In this document: piece by piece, positions 18,251 to 27,575 of the stretch
Layout of the letters: the number at the start of each line of letters is the position of its first letter
Numbering within the stretch: position 1 is the stretch's first letter
Source: Pedobacter schmidteae
Lineage (GTDB): Bacteria; Bacteroidota; Bacteroidia; Sphingobacteriales; Sphingobacteriaceae
Reading direction: 5' to 3'
Length of the DNA stretch: 64,000 nt
NCBI RefSeq assembly: GCF_900564155.1
Contig: NZ_LS999839.1
Coordinates: 372,001 to 436,000, forward strand
The notes under the pieces: model-generated
Seen by the model: the letters and a program-made list of their open reading frames with translations, nothing else
Databases searched by the model: none
Told to the model about the DNA's origin: nothing
Translations under genes and position numbers: made by a program

Positions 18251-19825
18251 CTATAGCCCTATCATTTCTGTAGCATTGGTGGTCTGAATCTCCTCAATGG
18301 CAGAAGTCGTTGTCAATTTGATATGCACATTGTTCCTTGCTTTGGTCCACTTACCTAAAGTCAGATCGAACGTGCCACCCAAGGCAAAGAAATAACCCTG
18401 ACCTTCGGTAACACCCGCATTTGGCTGATATGCAAATCGTGATGTATTCGACCCTGACAAATAAAATGGAGTGGCTTTGTAGCTGTTGTGGTCAATTACA
18501 TCATAAACGTCAGTATTACCAATCCTGTAACCTAAACCTTTTGTGCCATCGTATAGACTACCTGTATTGTGTACAAATACAACATCAATAGGCACTGTGT
18601 TCTTATCTATGGATATACCGCGGAAAACTGCCATACCAAAAGCATTTCCACTATTGGCCAACAGGTTGGTAGTAGAATTACCTCTGGTGGTATTTGTTGA
18701 GTTGAAGAATGGACTGGCAGCGTTGTATGCTGCCGATCTGATCCATTTGGCTGTTGCTATTGAAGTAGAGCCCGGACCATTGATCAACTTATTGGAAGCA
18801 CCCACGTAGAAGATCTCTCCTCGCGCTACCGTTCCAGAAGTTAATTCTAACTTATACGTTCTCACCTGTCCGGTTGCCCAACCGTCAACAGGTGCCCCTA
18901 TTGGAACCGAGGCGTTGGCATTATTTGTGGTAACAATAGTGAACTTCGTGGTGGCAAAATTGATCGCAGTAGTTGCTCTGCACTGGATATATTCGGCATT
19001 GGTATCACTGCCAACAGGATCGTTAATAAACCCTGTAATGATGATTTCCGGCACATCTGGCGTTGCACTTAATATATAAATGTCATCAGCTGTACGTAAA
19101 CGATGTTGCGGTACTATTTTCCCATTTTCGATGGTATTTAACACCGTTCCCCGGTAGTCACCCATGTAAGGTGGAATCAGGTTTGCGAAAGTAGCATTCG
19201 CTTCAGTATGAAGAACAGCATTCTCCGTTCCGTCGTTTAAAATCTTATTACCACTCAATTTATCGGTTGGCGCAAGCCCGGGATTAAAAGTCCCTTTCCA
19301 GATATTTACGAGTGTCGACTCATACAGGTCAGGCTGACTTATAATCAGATTGGCGAAGCCTCTTCTGATCATCATTGGCCTGTTTGAAGCAACTTTAGTT
19401 ACATCAGCCGCACTTTTGCCAACAATCTCAAGAATACCATTTACCCGCTTTAATGTACCGCCTTCAATGGTCACATGTACGGAATCGCCAGGTACATAAT
19501 TTTTTGCAGCCGCACCAATATCTATGGCTATACCCCTTATAGAATCGATGCCATTACCTACTGTCCTTTTATTTTGAATAAGCAGCAATCCAGCAGGTAA
19601 ATTATTACCAGAATGGTCTGAAACCACCTGTCCCGTTACCCGACTTGCCCCTTTCATATTTTCAGTTGTGAGTGTCAGGTCTTCTCCCCGATAAAGTTTA
19701 CGCAAATCAAAATTTGAAATAAACTGGCTAGGGGTACCTAAAATATAGTCGTTGTCACGTTTACATCCAAAACATACAGCGAAAAGTACTGCGAGGATGA
19801 ACCAATTTTTTATTATCTTCTTCAT
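18251..19825 (-). CDS. DUF5689-domain lipoprotein partnered with SusC/SusD
   Basis: 524 residues from MKKIIKNW; ATGs at 19840 and 19870 would put the signal peptide internally or overlap susD. Lipobox AVCFGC, so a lipoprotein. Residues about 25-260 match the DUF5689 pattern (DLRKLYRGEDLTL, VTGQVVSDHSGNNLP, GDSVHVTIEGGTLKRVNG), an OB-fold-like module common beside SusCD pairs. From about residue 275, ITGFINDPVGSDTNAEYIQ looks like a lamin-tail-like beta domain. Third gene of the operon, 26 bp after susD. It is likely a surface binding protein; the ligand is inferred to be a phosphorylated glycerol compound from the neighbours. Confidence 0.82.
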   Translation of the reverse strand: MKKIIKNWFILAVLFAVCFGCKRDNDYILGTPSQFISNFDLRKLYRGEDLTLTTENMKGASRVTGQVVSDHSGNNLPAGLLLIQNKRTVGNGIDSIRGIAIDIGAAAKNYVPGDSVHVTIEGGTLKRVNGILEIVGKSAADVTKVASNRPMMIRRGFANLIISQPDLYESTLVNIWKGTFNPGLAPTDKLSGNKILNDGTENAVLHTEANATFANLIPPYMGDYRGTVLNTIENGKIVPQHRLRTADDIYILSATPDVPEIIITGFINDPVGSDTNAEYIQCRATTAINFATTKFTIVTTNNANASVPIGAPVDGWATGQVRTYKLELTSGTVARGEIFYVGASNKLINGPGSTSIATAKWIRSAAYNAASPFFNSTNTTRGNSTTNLLANSGNAFGMAVFRGISIDKNTVPIDVVFVHNTGSLYDGTKGLGYRIGNTDVYDVIDHNSYKATPFYLSGSNTSRFAYQPNAGVTEGQGYFFALGGTFDLTLGKWTKARNNVHIKLTTTSAIEEIQTTNATEMIGL

Positions 19826-19851
19826 AACTATGTTATTCATTTTCAAAAAAT

Positions 19852-21423
19852 CTAAGGTTTTTGCCACCAAACTTTTGTGTATATCTCATCCGGTCCCTGA
19901 CTGGCAACCGCATTTTTATAGTTGGTTGGATTGGTTGATTGCGTGAGTGTTGGATAATTCAATCGCGCAGGCATCACACCTCCGTTAAGCAAGCCTGCCC
20001 CCTTTGGCAAAATCGGGTATGAACTACGGCGGTACTCAAACCATTGTTGAAAATCGACCAGAAACAAAGCATAATACTTTTGCTTATGGATCAGTGACAT
20101 TTTGCTTAGCGTATTGGCATCAGTACTTTCCAGCGGATAAGCATTGTTCCACTCAATATCAGCAGCATTAACATAAGCAATTGCAGCAGGGTCGGTAGCT
20201 CCTCCCGGCATCACAGTTGGCAACCAATAATTGATGGCGTCGGCAACACCCTTAACATAATAGGCTCCGGCATCCCCGCTAATCCATCCTTTAGCCGCAG
20301 CTTCGGCCAAAATAAAATCAACTTCTGCACAGTTCATGATGATACCGGTGTACCTGTCTGTTTGCAGGTTGATGGCTACATTATCGCTCGACGAGTAAAA
20401 GACAGATTGTTTAGCTGGTTCGCTACCTGGATTATAACCGCTTGGCACGCCTACATAACCGCTGTTTCCCGGTCTGATCCCAAATCTATTGATTCCACTA
20501 ATGCCATATGTAGGCAGAATACGAGGATCACTCCAACTGATCAGATTGTCGATGAAGAATGAACCTATGGCCGGCACATAAAAATCGTTGGCACGTACAC
20601 TGGCCATAAAAGGAGAGGTATATACCTGGGTACTGATATTTGAACCCGTCCACAACAATTTAGCTGTATGCTGATTGTTTTGCATAATCGGATAATTGCC
20701 CGGGTTGGTATCAATCATTTCCTTTATTTTCGCAATAACAGTTGATGACACTTCAGCTTTGCCCGAAACACGAAGCAATAATCTCAAATATAATGAATTG
20801 CCCAGGCGGCGCCATTTCGATACATCTCCATTATAGATTGCATCACTTGTGCCTACAATGGCCGTACCTTCTTTAAGTAAATTATTTGCCTGCTCCAGCT
20901 TGTCAAACATCCCTAAGTAAATGTCTTTTTGCTTATCAAATACTGGCTGATAATTGCCTTCTCGTCCATCATTAGCTTCTGTATAAGGAACATCCCCATA
21001 AGTATCAGTCAGCAACGAATATATCCAGGTTTGAATAATAAGCGATATGCCCTGGTATGACTTGTTTATTTTTTCAGGCTGGCTGGCAATCTTATACATA
21101 TCCTTGATATTGGTTAAGTTTACATACCAGTTGTTCCAGGTGTTATCAGCTGTGTTACGTCTGATATCATACCTGAAAGTTTTGCCTTCCGCATCGCCAA
21201 GATCTACAGTTACCTGCATCAGTTCATTATTGAAGTTACGGTTGCGCAACATATTGGTCGACATCAGGCTTACCATTGTGGGTGCCATCAACTGGTGTGC
21301 ATTTACTTCACCTTTACCCAGTGGATCTGTATTTACTTCATTAAAGTCTTTTGTACAGGATAAAGCTGACATACCCAATCCTGCTAAAAGTATATATACA
21401 ATTGTATTTTTATTCTTTTTCAT
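19852..21423 (-). CDS. SusD-like lipoprotein (SusD/RagB, SusD_2 subfamily)
   Basis: 523 residues with lipobox MSALSC and the SusD_2-type start TKDFNEVNTDP. The helical repeats include GISLIIQTWIYSLLTDTYGDVPYTEA (the conserved TDTYGDVPY core is visible) and CAEVDFILAEAAAKGW near residue 365. It is the surface lid and binding subunit for the SusC encoded 11 bp upstream. SusD_2 proteins are often found in operons not devoted to glycans, including peptide and phosphorylated-substrate uptake, which fits the glycerophosphate genes that follow. Confidence 0.92.
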   Translation of the reverse strand: MKKNKNTIVYILLAGLGMSALSCTKDFNEVNTDPLGKGEVNAHQLMAPTMVSLMSTNMLRNRNFNNELMQVTVDLGDAEGKTFRYDIRRNTADNTWNNWYVNLTNIKDMYKIASQPEKINKSYQGISLIIQTWIYSLLTDTYGDVPYTEANDGREGNYQPVFDKQKDIYLGMFDKLEQANNLLKEGTAIVGTSDAIYNGDVSKWRRLGNSLYLRLLLRVSGKAEVSSTVIAKIKEMIDTNPGNYPIMQNNQHTAKLLWTGSNISTQVYTSPFMASVRANDFYVPAIGSFFIDNLISWSDPRILPTYGISGINRFGIRPGNSGYVGVPSGYNPGSEPAKQSVFYSSSDNVAINLQTDRYTGIIMNCAEVDFILAEAAAKGWISGDAGAYYVKGVADAINYWLPTVMPGGATDPAAIAYVNAADIEWNNAYPLESTDANTLSKMSLIHKQKYYALFLVDFQQWFEYRRSSYPILPKGAGLLNGGVMPARLNYPTLTQSTNPTNYKNAVASQGPDEIYTKVWWQKP

Positions 21424-21434
21424 CTCTGTGATAA

Positions 21435-24400
21435 TTAAATGCCCATAACTAAACGTATACCATAAGTTCGGGTAGAAGGCAATTGCCCGGTTTCAAAACC
21501 TTGTTGAATATCAGATCCCGCCAAAGTTCCGAACTCTGGGTCGAATGCCGGCCATGGTGACCATATAAACAAATTACGACCGTAAACGCCTAATGTTAGG
21601 TTACTAATACCCATGCCTTGTAAAAGTCTTTTACTAAATGCATAAGTAAAGTTGGCTTCTCTGAATTTTAAATAGTCAGTACGGAAAATTCCTCCCTCTG
21701 CCTGATTGTAATATAAAGAATTGTAGTAAGCCTCAATATCGGTAGCAATTACGTCATTAGGACGAAACGTGCCATCACCATTATCGATCACTCCATTACC
21801 AACTATACCATTATAGCGACCTGGCAGGGTCTTGGTCGATTTACCCATAGAGGCCATTCTGGAAAAAGTGAAGGAATGACCTACTGCACCAAACTGGGCA
21901 TCAAACAAAGCACTCATGCTGAATTGCTTATAGGTGAAACCTGTGCCAAAGCTAAATCTGTATTTAGGTAAAGTGTTGCCCAGGTACTTGATATTGGCAT
22001 CAGACTTGGCCAGGCCGGTAGTTGCGTCAAAGATAATTTGTCCGTCAGGAGAACGCAGAAAGCCTGTTCCATACAAATCACCCATACTTCCGCCTACCAT
22101 GGCTACAATTTGTCCGGAGTTACCAAACCCACCTGTACGCAGTACCACCGCACTATCTGCCAGTTCCTTTATGGTATTCCGGTTGGCGGTAAAAGTACCA
22201 TTCAACGTCCAGGTAAAACTTTTGGTTTTTACCGGTGTACCGTTCACAGCCAGCTCGACACCTTTATTGTCTACACGGCCCACATTAAAAATACCCACAT
22301 TGTAACCTGTAGCCCTATCAATAATGCGGCTAAGTATTTGATTTTTTGTGTTACCTGTGTATACGGCCAAATCAAAGTTTAAGCGATTTTTAAACAACTT
22401 CACATCTAAGCCCAATTCAATGGTTGTAGTAATCAATGGCTTCAGATTTGGGTTTGGTAAAATAGTAGGATTGGTCATCGCACTATCCGGATATACGCCA
22501 TTCGCAGCAATCAGATAGTTGTAGGCTGTACGATAAGGCGTAGTACTGCCGCTACCTACCTGTGCGATAGATGCCCTGAGTTTGGCAAAGCTAACCGCTT
22601 TCGGCATCTTCCATAAATCGGAAGCCACAAATGCCAGACTAGCCGATGGATAGAAAAAGCCCACATTATCTGTCCTGTCCAATGTAGCCAGCGTACTGTT
22701 CCAATCCTGACGAGCAGTTACATCCAAAAACAAATAGTTTTTATATGCCAGGGAACCAATACCATAAAAACTGTTTATCCTGTAACGTGCTGTATCCGGC
22801 ACGTAAACCAAAGGGTTGATATTATTATCCAACCTATAGGTACCCGGAACTTTAAGACCATCGGCACGTGTTTCTAATCTGCGGTATTCATTACGCATTT
22901 GACTACCTCCGGCACTTGCTGTCACATGAAAATCTTTATTGATTTTCTTATCATATTTCAGCATGAAGTCGGCATTAATTTCGTAAGATCTGATATTGGC
23001 TACACGGAATGAACCTTGTGCAAACGTTCCTCCCGAAGAAGTATCCCAGGGACGTCTGGTTTCGCGAATATCTTTATTCTGGTCGGCCGAAGCGCGTACC
23101 ATCAAACTAAATTCCTTTGTAAATTTATAGTTGGCTTGCACATTACCTAACCAGCCGTTACGTCTTTGACCATTCAAATATTGTTCTGATATGGCGTAAG
23201 GTCCTTCAGGAAAAGATGTAGTCAGGTTAACGAATTGCTGGTTCACTTTACCAGGAGCCCAATAGTCTCTATACCAATCGGTATTGATATTTGGCTGTGC
23301 AAAAATAAACCAATACATCAACGACTGGTTACCATAACCTGTGGCTGGTAAATTATCGCTATGTCTATTGCTGTATTGAGCTTTAAAATTGATACTTAGC
23401 TTTTTAGTTAAATTGGTGTTGGCATTCAATGCAACGGTTGTTCTCTCTAACCCCGTATTTGGCACTATCCATTCATTATTTCCATGACTGGCTGACAGAC
23501 GTAGCGCAACCTTTTTAAAGGTACCATCCAAGCCTACAGAATTAGTTGATTCAAAGCCTGTAATGAAAAAATTATCTACAGGATCTCCGTAACCCACCCA
23601 AGGGGTTTTGTTAAGGCTTTTTATCTTAGTAACAGGGTCATATTGATAAAACATGTAATTCTCTGAAAAGGCCGGGCCATAACTGGAACTGGTACTTCCT
23701 GTTCCAAACTGATAGGTGGTGGTTCCATCTGTACCCGCTCCGTATTCATTCTGTCTTGCCGGCCCCCGGTTAATATCTTCCCATGCACTGTTAGACGTAA
23801 AGGTAATGCCCATCGTCTTTTTATTTTTAGTAGCCGATTTTGTGGTAATGATAATTGCACCATTGGCACCACGCTGTCCATATAAAGCAGATGCCGCAGG
23901 GCCTTTAAGCACAGTTACACTCTCAATATCATCAGGATTCAAATCATTTAAACCACTACCAAAATCTACAGGCATGATATCGCCTGAAGTACCATATACA
24001 CCGCCTCCAGTAGCAGCGGTACGTCTGGAACTACTACTAGCCACCACTCCGTCAATAACAATCAGTGCCTCATTGTCACCTGTAAGGTTATTTTCGCCCC
24101 GCAGGATAATTTTATTTGAAGCTGCCGGACCACTGTTCCGTACCAAATTTAAACCAGCAACCTTTCCAGATAACGCATCCGTCCAGTTACTTGAAATGGC
24201 ATTGGTCAACTGTGTACTGTCTACCGTAGTGGTAGCATAACCCAATGATTTTTGCTCTCTTTTGATACCCAGCGCGGTAACCACAACCTCGTTCAGGTTG
24301 GCACTTGAACTGGTCATGTTGATCACCATCGCATTTGTTGCAGCATTAACGGCACGTTTAGCAACGCTATACCCCAACATATTGAAAGAGATTTCCGTTC

Positions 24401-24680
24401 CTTTTACTGCTTTAACCGTAAAATTTCCATTTCCGTCTGTTACACCCAGAACTTTTCTTTGGTTATCAGAAATGGTTACACCAGGCAATGGCTGTCCATC
24501 TCCCGAATCTTTAACCGTTCCTTTTACTGTAACTGTTTCCTGCAGAAACAAATGACCGGCAACGCCCCCGGTGCCCGCCATTAACATTTGCGGCAGTTGC
24601 ATAAAAACCAATATCAAAGCATACGCCAGATATTTAAACGGTTTTTTGAACTGCCCTTTGTGAGTAGAGTTTTTGTTCAT
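21435..24680 (-). CDS. SusC/RagA-family TonB-dependent outer-membrane transporter (glycerophosphate-linked locus)
   Basis: 1081 residues. The N-terminus carries a long basic stretch before a signal peptide (AYALILVFMQLPQMLMAGT). A carboxypeptidase-regulatory-like domain (about 50-125, VKGTVKDSGDGQPLPGVTI) is followed by LNEVVVTALGIKREQ, a plug domain (ALIVIDGVVASSSS, SVTVLKGPAASALYGQRGA) and a long barrel ending YGIRLVMGI. The LGIKREQKSLGYA form after the TonB box is typical of the subgroup paired with SusD_2. First gene of a three-gene operon. TTTCGTTT-like sites upstream match those near glpD, suggesting shared control by the DeoR/GlpR-type protein. Confidence 0.94.
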   Translation of the reverse strand: MNKNSTHKGQFKKPFKYLAYALILVFMQLPQMLMAGTGGVAGHLFLQETVTVKGTVKDSGDGQPLPGVTISDNQRKVLGVTDGNGNFTVKAVKGTEISFNMLGYSVAKRAVNAATNAMVINMTSSSANLNEVVVTALGIKREQKSLGYATTTVDSTQLTNAISSNWTDALSGKVAGLNLVRNSGPAASNKIILRGENNLTGDNEALIVIDGVVASSSSRRTAATGGGVYGTSGDIMPVDFGSGLNDLNPDDIESVTVLKGPAASALYGQRGANGAIIITTKSATKNKKTMGITFTSNSAWEDINRGPARQNEYGAGTDGTTTYQFGTGSTSSSYGPAFSENYMFYQYDPVTKIKSLNKTPWVGYGDPVDNFFITGFESTNSVGLDGTFKKVALRLSASHGNNEWIVPNTGLERTTVALNANTNLTKKLSINFKAQYSNRHSDNLPATGYGNQSLMYWFIFAQPNINTDWYRDYWAPGKVNQQFVNLTTSFPEGPYAISEQYLNGQRRNGWLGNVQANYKFTKEFSLMVRASADQNKDIRETRRPWDTSSGGTFAQGSFRVANIRSYEINADFMLKYDKKINKDFHVTASAGGSQMRNEYRRLETRADGLKVPGTYRLDNNINPLVYVPDTARYRINSFYGIGSLAYKNYLFLDVTARQDWNSTLATLDRTDNVGFFYPSASLAFVASDLWKMPKAVSFAKLRASIAQVGSGSTTPYRTAYNYLIAANGVYPDSAMTNPTILPNPNLKPLITTTIELGLDVKLFKNRLNFDLAVYTGNTKNQILSRIIDRATGYNVGIFNVGRVDNKGVELAVNGTPVKTKSFTWTLNGTFTANRNTIKELADSAVVLRTGGFGNSGQIVAMVGGSMGDLYGTGFLRSPDGQIIFDATTGLAKSDANIKYLGNTLPKYRFSFGTGFTYKQFSMSALFDAQFGAVGHSFTFSRMASMGKSTKTLPGRYNGIVGNGVIDNGDGTFRPNDVIATDIEAYYNSLYYNQAEGGIFRTDYLKFREANFTYAFSKRLLQGMGISNLTLGVYGRNLFIWSPWPAFDPEFGTLAGSDIQQGFETGQLPSTRTYGIRLVMGI

Positions 24681-24741
24681 AATAATTAATTTGAGTCCCC
24701 CGTGTTATTTATAATGTTTAATACCAAGTATTTGCTATTTA

Positions 24742-24759
24742 CAGACTGACCGCAGTCTG
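24742..24759. promoter_or_regulatory. Inverted repeat CAGACT/AGTCTG upstream of the second susC
   Basis: A 6-bp perfect inverted repeat around gaccgc, 62-79 bp upstream of the susC start codon. It could be a leader hairpin or a binding site. The rest of the 300-bp gap (24681-24980) is AT-rich; I found no exact TAnnTTTG box on the minus strand here. Confidence 0.35.
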
Positions 24760-24902
24760 GATTTTCGCAAAACAAAACAAAATAATCCAAATAGAAATCT
24801 GAAGCGTAAGCGCTATTAGCCAGAAATGGCCCATCGGACGAGATATTAGCAGATTTCTTCATTCAATTTCAATATTTGGTTAGTTCTTTTTGTTTTGCAG
24901 CA

Positions 24903-24920
24903 TTTCGTTTCATTTCGATT
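24903..24920. promoter_or_regulatory. Putative GlpR-type operator upstream of the second susC
   Basis: Direct repeat catttcgttt-catttcgatt with a 10-bp period, containing TTTCGTTT and TTTCGATT. The same octamer TTTCGTTT occurs three times near the glpD start (26591-26598, 26632-26639 and inverted at 26658-26665). E. coli GlpR sites also carry a TTCG core. Located about 225 bp upstream of susC and 60-80 bp past the glpD stop. Confidence 0.5.
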
Positions 24921-24980
24921 CCTTGATTTGCTGCAAATATCAAGGTTGCAATCTTAAATTAATGTTAAGTCTTTATTAAG

Positions 24981-26591
24981 TTAGGCCGTCGCCTTAATCT
25001 CCATCATCCCCGAGCCTCCTTTCATCGCCGGGTATAGTAAGTACTGTTTTACAAGCTCAGCAAAGGCTGCCACCTGTGCATTTACCCACTCCTCATTTTT
25101 ACCCAGCTCCACTGCCATTACCTTCGCCACAGCAGGAGCTAAAACCAACGCCACCTTTGCATCCAGAAACAACAAACGCATACGACGCGAAAGCACATCT
25201 TCTATCGTACGAGACATTTCATTTCGAACCATCCACACCACCTCGGCCTTTACATATTTATAACCAACATGTAACACCTCACCCAATTCCGGCTGCGCTT
25301 TCACCAAAGCTAAAATCCCTTCGGCATCAGCCCCATATAAGCCCAGATCTCCCGTTTGCATTTCGGCAGTATACCCGTGTATTTTAACATCTTGAGTTAC
25401 ACATTTTTTTGCAGCCAGCTTACCCAGCTCAATAGCCTTATCTACCACATCCATAGCCATACGGCGGTAGGTAGTCCACTTGCCACCGGTGATGGTAATC
25501 AATCCTGATTTACTGATGATCAGCTTATGGCTTCTGGAAATCTCCTTGGTACTATCGGTATCCTTACCTGGCGCTGCCAAAGGTCTCAATCCTGCAAATG
25601 CAGCCAATACATCTTTCCGCGAAGGCTCCCTGGTCAGGTACTTTCCTGCCGTAGTTAATATAAATTCAATCTCCTCATCCAAAGGTCGCGGCTCCAAACT
25701 ATGCTCATTTAATGGCGTATCTGTTGTACCCACCAACACCTTCCCATGCCATGGCACAGCAAACAGCACCCTTCCATCTGGTGTTTTTGGAATCATCAGC
25801 GCACTATCGCCTTGTAAAAAAGAAGCATCCAACACCACATGCGCACCCTGACTCGGACGCACAATTGCTCTTCCCGAAGGCACATCCATTTTCAGAATTT
25901 CATCCACAAAAACTCCGGTAGCATTAATCACTACTTTCGCCTTCAGGGTATAACTTTTATTCGCTTCTGTATCCACAAAGCTAAGCCCGCTCACATTACC
26001 ATTTTCTTTTGTAAGTCCTGTAACCTTCGCATAATTAAGCAGCACTCCACCATACTCAGCTGCAGTCTGGGCCAGATTCAACGCCAATCGGGCATCATCA
26101 AACTGACCATCGCTATAACTTACCCCACCCATTAATCCCTCAGGCTTCAACCCAGGGATTGCTTCCAATACTTTTTTAGCAGATAAAAATGTCGATTTCT
26201 TAAACCCACTTTTTCCGGCCAGTAAATCATATAGTGTTAAACCGATCAGGTATTTATATTTAGAAAACCACGAGTAAACAGGAATAATGAATTCCTGATC
26301 TTTAACCAGATGAGGGGCATTTTTCAACAATAAACCGCGTTCATGCAAGGCTTCATACACCAAAGCAATATCACCTTGTGCCAAATATCGCACCCCGCCG
26401 TGCACCAACTTGGTACTGCGACTAGAGGTCCCCTTTGCAAAGTCAGATTGCTCCAGCAACAACGTACGGTATCCTCTACTGGCTGCATCTACTGCAGTTC
26501 CTAAACCAGTAGCCCCACCACCTATGATAATAACATCCCAATTGTTCTGCTCTTCTATCTGCTCTATAAAGGATTCACGACTAAAAACCAT
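24981..26591 (-). CDS. glpD: FAD-dependent glycerol-3-phosphate dehydrogenase
   Basis: 536 residues from the ATG at 26591; a TTG at 26606 would add five residues. The FAD-binding Rossmann motif GGGATGLGTAVDAASRG lies near residues 24-40, followed by SSRSTKLVHGGVRYL, the GlpD signature, and GGKWTTYRRMA near residue 370. The C-terminal DAO_C domain is complete. The enzyme oxidises glycerol-3-phosphate to dihydroxyacetone phosphate at the inner membrane, feeding electrons to quinone. It is divergent from the DeoR/GlpR-type repressor and upstream of the SusCD-glpT-glycerophosphodiesterase cluster. TTTCGTTT repeats flank its -7 box. Confidence 0.96.
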   Translation of the reverse strand: MVFSRESFIEQIEEQNNWDVIIIGGGATGLGTAVDAASRGYRTLLLEQSDFAKGTSSRSTKLVHGGVRYLAQGDIALVYEALHERGLLLKNAPHLVKDQEFIIPVYSWFSKYKYLIGLTLYDLLAGKSGFKKSTFLSAKKVLEAIPGLKPEGLMGGVSYSDGQFDDARLALNLAQTAAEYGGVLLNYAKVTGLTKENGNVSGLSFVDTEANKSYTLKAKVVINATGVFVDEILKMDVPSGRAIVRPSQGAHVVLDASFLQGDSALMIPKTPDGRVLFAVPWHGKVLVGTTDTPLNEHSLEPRPLDEEIEFILTTAGKYLTREPSRKDVLAAFAGLRPLAAPGKDTDSTKEISRSHKLIISKSGLITITGGKWTTYRRMAMDVVDKAIELGKLAAKKCVTQDVKIHGYTAEMQTGDLGLYGADAEGILALVKAQPELGEVLHVGYKYVKAEVVWMVRNEMSRTIEDVLSRRMRLLFLDAKVALVLAPAVAKVMAVELGKNEEWVNAQVAAFAELVKQYLLYPAMKGGSGMMEIKATA

Positions 26592-26665
26592 TTCGTTTGT
26601 TTTCAATTTTAAATATTAACATTTCATAAACTTTCGTTTACACAATCAAATATAATAAAACGAAA
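26591..26665. promoter_or_regulatory. Putative GlpR operators in the glpD/deoR-type intergenic region
   Basis: TTTCGTTT occurs at 26591-26598 (over the glpD start codon) and 26632-26639, and its exact complement AAACGAAA at 26658-26665. The latter two form an 8-bp inverted repeat centred on the minus-strand -7 box TATATTTG (26654-26647). Occupancy would block glpD transcription, the classic arrangement for a DeoR/GlpR-type repressor encoded divergently. Confidence 0.6.
26647..26654 (-). promoter_or_regulatory. glpD -7 promoter element
   Basis: TATATTTG on the minus strand matches the Bacteroidota TAnnTTTG element. It lies 55 bp upstream of the glpD ATG and between the inverted TTTCGTTT sites. 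No clear TTG -33 element is seen at the right spacing, so the promoter may be weak. Confidence 0.5.
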
Positions 26666-26696
26666 CAAAAAAAAGATATTTATTGTAAAAAACAAA

Positions 26697-26727
26697 TTGA
26701 CAATTTTATTTATTAGGCTTAAGTTTG
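26697..26727 (+). promoter_or_regulatory. Promoter of the DeoR/GlpR-type gene
   Basis: TTG at 26697-26699, 20-bp spacer, then TAAGTTTG at 26720-26727, an exact match to the Bacteroidota -33/-7 pattern. The start codon is 63 bp downstream of the -7 box. Confidence 0.65.
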
Positions 26728-26790
26728 TTCAGGAGCTAACATTGCAATTAAAAATAATGTTTATATTACTTCTGCCATATATATAGATAA

Positions 26791-27555
26791 ATGATCAACA
26801 TAGCTGAAAGACATCAATATATTTTAAATAAAATTCAGACTGAGGGCTCTATAGATGTACAGTCACTGTGCAAAACACTGGATGTTTCATCTGTAACCAT
26901 ACGCAAGGACCTGAAACTTTTAGAGGATAAAAACTTACTCTACAGAACGCACGGAGGGGCTACATTAAACAACCCTTACACAGTAGATAAACCGGTAAAT
27001 GAAAAGGAGCTTTTACAATCGGCAGAAAAAATGAAGATCGGCGCTTTGGCTGCCGCGCTGATTGAAGACAATGACTCTATCATTATTGCATCCGGAACAA
27101 CAGTGCTGGCAATGGCACGCTGCATTAAACCCAAAGGCAGTTTAACCGTAATCACTTCTGCATTGAATGTAGCATTGGAACTGTTGGATCATAGCGATGT
27201 AGAAATTATTCAGCTTGGCGGCCTGGTAAGAAAGAGTTCGGCTTCGGTTGCTGGTCCTTATTCCGACAATGTGCTGGGCAATGTTTTCTGCAGCAAGCTG
27301 TATCTTGGCGTGGATGGTATTGATCTTGACTTTGGCCTAACCACTACCAATGCCTCTGAAGCCCAACTTAACCGACAGATGATCGAATCTTCACAAAAAA
27401 TTATTGTATTAGCCGATTCAACCAAATTTGGCAAACGGGGCTTTGGAAGAATATGCGGCATCGAAGAAGTAGACCACATCATTACTGACGATGGAATATC
27501 AGATCAGATAAAAAAGGGGTTGGAAAGCCACGGTATTAAGGTTTCCATCATTTAA
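26791..27555 (+). CDS. DeoR/GlpR-family transcriptional repressor
   Basis: 254 residues, standard DeoR length. An N-terminal winged helix-turn-helix (about 6-57: IDVQSLCKTLDVSSVTIRKD, then RTHGGAT) is followed by the DeoR C-terminal sensor domain, with IASGTTVLAMA, GLTTTNASEAQLNRQM and ADSTKFGKRGF. These proteins bind a phosphorylated intermediate; GlpR binds glycerol-3-phosphate. It is transcribed divergently from glpD, and repeated TTTCGTTT words lie near glpD and the second susC. I infer it controls the whole glycerophosphate locus. It is convergent with the polyprenyl synthase gene. Confidence 0.92.
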   Translation: MINIAERHQYILNKIQTEGSIDVQSLCKTLDVSSVTIRKDLKLLEDKNLLYRTHGGATLNNPYTVDKPVNEKELLQSAEKMKIGALAAALIEDNDSIIIASGTTVLAMARCIKPKGSLTVITSALNVALELLDHSDVEIIQLGGLVRKSSASVAGPYSDNVLGNVFCSKLYLGVDGIDLDFGLTTTNASEAQLNRQMIESSQKIIVLADSTKFGKRGFGRICGIEEVDHIITDDGISDQIKKGLESHGIKVSII

Positions 27556-27575
27556 TTTAACAGGCTACAAATCTT

